DNA from: Varroa destructor | Lineage: Eukaryota > Arthropoda > Arachnida > Mesostigmata > Varroidae | Assembly (NCBI RefSeq): GCF_002443255.2 | Contig: NW_019211456.1 | Location: 23,429,061-23,493,060, forward strand | Direction of reading: 5' to 3' | Length of the DNA stretch: 64,000 nucleotides | Shown: piece after piece, positions 60,801 to 64,000 of the stretch | How positions within the stretch are numbered: position 1 is the first letter of the stretch | How the letters are laid out: each line of letters opens with the position of its first letter | Program-made: the position numbers and the translations under genes | Notes under the pieces: model-generated | What the model saw: only the letters and a program-made list of their open reading frames with translations | Databases searched by the model: none | Told to the model about the DNA's origin: nothing

Positions 60801-61150
60801 TAGCATTCGTATGTTATATAACGCAAATGGAAGACATTTTCCTTTAATGAAATACAGGAAGGCATTAGTTATGTTTCCCTTTCACGGGTAAGCCGCAAAG
60901 ATCCTCCGTTAGTTCACTGAAATGTCCTCCGGTAGCTTCTCCTTCGTTCCTTTAACAGTCATAACAACGCTGCGCGTCGTCCTCGCTTGAGTAACATATA
61001 GCAACTGTCCGCCATATTGGTGTGATTCCAATAAAGTTCCATACTAGTTTCCATATAGTTGTTTTATACCAGTGAGACCATGGTCATCATCACGTTGCTG
61101 CGGTGACCTGCTTTGCCTTTTTTCATCGTACCACTGTTCCGCCAGTGCAT
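48840..61150. other. Long AT-rich region, no confirmed gene
   Basis: No open frame above about 120 codons and no recognised family. It includes an A10-C-T11 tract at 53379-53400 and several other homopolymers. The frame at 55324-55566 (+) has a somewhat protein-like product (ALIHDTLVALNLRRKEKAAY), but there is no supporting evidence. Confidence 0.5.
53379..53400. repeat. A10-C-T11 inverted homopolymer
   Basis: Ten A, one C, eleven T: a nearly perfect A/T foldback tract. Confidence 0.9.
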
Positions 61151-61158
61151 AGCTTTGA

Positions 61159-61617
61159 GGGAAATTCATTTATTCTTATTTTTTCTTATTCAGACTTATT
61201 TCTTTTCTAACCGCAAATCTTTGTAACACGGCAACAGTTGAGCTGCTTGCCATCACTAGCGTGCTTATAGGCACGGCTACTGGTTTGCATGTCCTACTGA
61301 TTATGGGTGCTTGGGAGGCAGGAGAAAAATTAGGATACGAGCAATGCGACCTATTCGATCCTCAACCTAGGAGAAACGCTTTAGCCTGTGATGATCGCCA
61401 AATTGGACTTACCGCCCCAGTTTTCGCTTACCTCTATGGCTTCTTTGTTGCTCTTACTGTCCGTCGTTTCTTTTTAGGTCAACCTCAGCCTTGTTGCTTC
61501 ATCTGTGGTAGACGATCGACCCGAACTGGCTTAAGGAGCCTTCTTTCTGCTGTCACTTTTTCTCTTTCCGATGTAGTTCACAAATCGGCCCTTTTTTCCT
61601 CAATGAGGATTCTCTAG
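61159..61617 (+). CDS. Uncharacterised open frame, possible membrane-protein exon
   Basis: The frame is open for about 152 codons. A pyrimidine-rich TTTTTTCTTATTCAG ending near 61192 could serve as an acceptor. The product has two hydrophobic segments, around ELLAITSVLIGTATGLHVLL and APVFAYLYGFFVAL, separated by a polar loop containing cysteines and an RRN motif. No family is recognised. It may be an exon of an unseen gene or chance. Confidence 0.2.
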   Translation, partial: GKFIYSYFFLFRLISFLTANLCNTATVELLAITSVLIGTATGLHVLLIMGAWEAGEKLGYEQCDLFDPQPRRNALACDDRQIGLTAPVFAYLYGFFVALTVRRFFLGQPQPCCFICGRRSTRTGLRSLLSAVTFSLSDVVHKSALFSSMRIL

Positions 61618-61619
61618 GC

Positions 61620-63420
61620 AACTCAGAAAGCAATATAGCCTCCAGGCCTTTACTTGATCACTCGCATTCTTGATATATATGAAAGCCATATACCTATATA
61701 TGCGACGTTTGCGAATCTAAAAAAAGGGAGCCAACATTTTGAACGGTACCTAAGGTATTGTTATATTTCTTAGAAATCACATTTATATCTCTGTCATCTT
61801 TTAATTATCTAGGTTAGCTATGTATCATTGCAATGCCTGCTGGAAATTACTTCGTTGTAATACAATTATTATACATTCAGTAGCTTTGCCCTCGGGATGG
61901 TCTTAAACAGTTGTCAGGGGGATAGCGCAAAGATGATATTTCCTGTTTCTATAATATATAGGATAACCGGATCTAAATGATTCCGAAGGTTTTCGAGGAC
62001 ATTCATCAGGTTACGTCTATTTTTATTATTATTGGCCTATCCGTTGTGCTTCAGTTCACTAGTTGATTACCCCTGATTGCTTTCCGAGAAAACGACTTCA
62101 GATAAGATTGTGCATAAATATAAACTTTGAATAAGTAGCGATCAGCTCTGCTTCCTTGTGGCAGTTAGAGACAGTTAAGAAACATATACCAGTTTGAATT
62201 GTGCTACACTGCGTGATGAGTCCCTGACCATTGTGCTTCAGTATCTAGTTGATCTTAGCTTGACAACATATATAATCGAGGCCTTCAAGAAATTCTATCC
62301 ACAAGCGAGAATAGGTGACTAGGTTTGACGAAGCTATTTCCAAGGGTGGCGATCGTAGTGGCAGACGGTGTTTCCACACGAACCATGCAGGCCCTCCTAT
62401 TAGGTCAACAGAGTTCGATGAAAAGCTCCACTGTGGCTAGCTACGTCGAATATTTACGTAGCGAAGCTTTCATCTTTTGAAAAGTGGCCAGCCACGGCAG
62501 ACGCACAGCCCTTCGATCGCCTTAGTGAGCGCAGACTCTTAGCAGAAGGCACTCGGACAAAACTCTCGGCCAACAACATTGTTTCATCAATGTCTCGAAC
62601 ATTCTCGATTGACCATAAGAGCTGACTGATATGATTAGTGTCTTTGCATAAAAAGCGTGATAGATAGCGTGAAAAAGGGGTACCTGTATGATGTATCGCG
62701 ATACTCATGAGCACTGGATAATGTAGAGACTTTGTCGTTTGATGTCGTTTGCTACGTTAGAAGAAGCCTGTTACTGAGGGAGTGAATTGTTAAAGGCATT
62801 TGCCTTAAGCAATTACTACAGATTTAATATGTACATACTCAGGCCAAGCGATAATGGCATATAAAAAACGTTTCTAATGAGACATCGTCTGGATATTGAA
62901 ATCAGTTGTTTTATCAAGTGGAGGCGCCAAAGTAAGGAAATATTACAATAAAAATTGTACTAAATTAGCAGAACTAAGAAAGGAAGTGCAAGTTTGTGTC
63001 AATAAAAAAGTGATTCTTATAACTAAAAGTAAAGTGAGTTATTCGTGTGTCGATGTATTCATTTACAGTTAAGTAAGTATACCTTGTCCTGCGAAAAGAT
63101 ACCAACTATCTGTAAATATACGTATGTTTGAGTGTGCCTCTATAACATTATTTGATAATGCAGTCTTGTTACATCTACTGAATAAATACATGTTATTTGC
63201 GGAGACGGCGTTATAAATTCAAAGGAGTAAGATGATTTTAACAAACTTGTTTGAAATATCGATTCATACGTATAATCCTAAAACGATTGGCGATATACAC
63301 ATATCTGCTCTGATGAAACTGTCGCTCCGAACGCAACATACATTCATTGAAACGTTTACCTGTCCTATTGCACCTTTTTGCTAATTCTACATATTTTATG
63401 GTTTTTACTTCTCTCTTACT
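61620..63420. other. Non-coding region, nothing certain
   Basis: A segment near 62330-62420 (+) translates to RVAIVVADGVSTRTMQALLL, faintly like a retroelement integrase core, but no catalytic residues can be placed. Otherwise only short open frames. Confidence 0.4.
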
Positions 63421-63423
63421 CCA

Positions 63424-63567
63424 GGGAGCTTCACCCACTGGGGATTCGTTCGAGGTTGCGGGGCTTCACGTCCGTGCGGCTTGTTGCAAAATGTATGAGA
63501 TCGCGCACGCGTCAGCCATTAAGTCCACGAGCCCCACCATCAAGCCCAAAAGAAAGATTAAGGTCGG
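63424..63567 (+). CDS. Possible internal exon, unrecognised
   Basis: A CTTACTCCAG acceptor-like sequence ends at 63423 and a GTACGT donor-like site begins at 63568. Between them one frame reads GASPTGDSFEVAGLHVRAAC, then CKMYEIAHASAIKSTSP and ending in a basic KPKRKIK segment. It is GC-richer than the flanks. The frame stays open to 63724. The product matches nothing I know. Confidence 0.2.
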
Positions 63568-64000
63568 TACGTATAATAATGATATGATGACGGGTGATAC
63601 GGAGATACGGGTTTACTATAGCGCTTTTTGTGGTGCTGATTTAACCCAGGAATCGTTGGGGCCGAGAAGCACGGAGGCCCAGCCTGTTCTTACAGCTTTT
63701 TCGTGCCGTTTTGAGCTGAAGTAGCCAAAACAGCTACCGTTAGCAGCTACTCGACGGTGGCTACGGCCGCTGCTTCTGGTGTTGCATTTTGAAACGAGCC
63801 GAACGAAGCTTTGTCTGATCTGCTCATATCTATGCACCCATCCAACTGGCCATAGTGGCGAAGGCTACACTCATCATGAAAGTTTATTCTCTGTGAAAAG
63901 GGACTCAGCAGGCCTGTGGAGCGTTATGCTCTACGGCAGGGCTTCGACTCCAGTCTCGGCCAATGTAAAACGCCTAATGAACATCGGCCCTTTGGCACGC

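Noticed and set aside
62330..62480. Possible integrase-like fragment
   Set aside because: Only a vague hydrophobic resemblance. No D-D-E residues or zinc-binding HHCC region could be located.
63895..63963. tRNA-like CTTCGACTCC segment near the window end
   Set aside because: The B-box match needs an insertion and no D-arm or stems could be placed.

Overview
This is animal genomic DNA, probably arthropod. The evidence is one spliced gene with GT-AG introns, AT-rich intergenic DNA, microsatellites, decayed Ty3/Gypsy-type retroelements and long stretches without credible coding sequence. The species cannot be fixed from the sequence. A mite or tick-like arthropod fits the gene type and base composition, but that is inference.

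The one well-supported gene is on the + strand at 12053-28422. It encodes a calcium-activated chloride channel regulator (CLCA family). I could chain seven exons: 12053-12389, 12609-12777, 23749-24015, 24348-24447, 24817-25923, 26255-26543 and 27002-28422. They add up to 3690 nt with compatible phases, which is 1229 residues plus a stop. The first exon or exons, with the signal peptide, were not found. In order the protein has the CLCA N-terminal metalloprotease-like domain, a cysteine-containing segment, a VWA domain, a beta-sandwich region, an fn3-like region, one transmembrane helix and a cytoplasmic tail of about 223 residues. Both hallmark sites are altered. The HEXXH zinc motif reads REWAV and the MIDAS DxSxS reads QISET. 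The tail has a dense methionine block and ends in a class I PDZ-ligand-like sequence (ITQV).

Region by region: 1-9.4 kb is mostly non-coding. 9.4-11.04 kb holds a decayed Gypsy-type gag-pol remnant with a zinc knuckle, a DSG protease site and a reverse transcriptase with YLDD, interrupted by stops and frameshifts. A near-perfect 45-nt foldback hairpin lies inside it. 12-28.4 kb is the CLCA gene, whose 11-kb second intron holds a second, weaker reverse-transcriptase remnant near 13.8-14.0 kb. 28.4-64 kb has no gene I can name. It contains simple repeats, two more striking short-loop inverted repeats, a tRNA/SINE-like sequence near 48.6 kb, GC-richer islands, and a few open frames that could be exons or small genes but match nothing I recognise.

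The most interesting material is the apparent double loss of catalytic and metal-binding residues in the CLCA protein, its unusual cytoplasmic tail, and the short-loop perfect hairpins, which look like products of local template switching. I did not find a complete new multi-gene system here.
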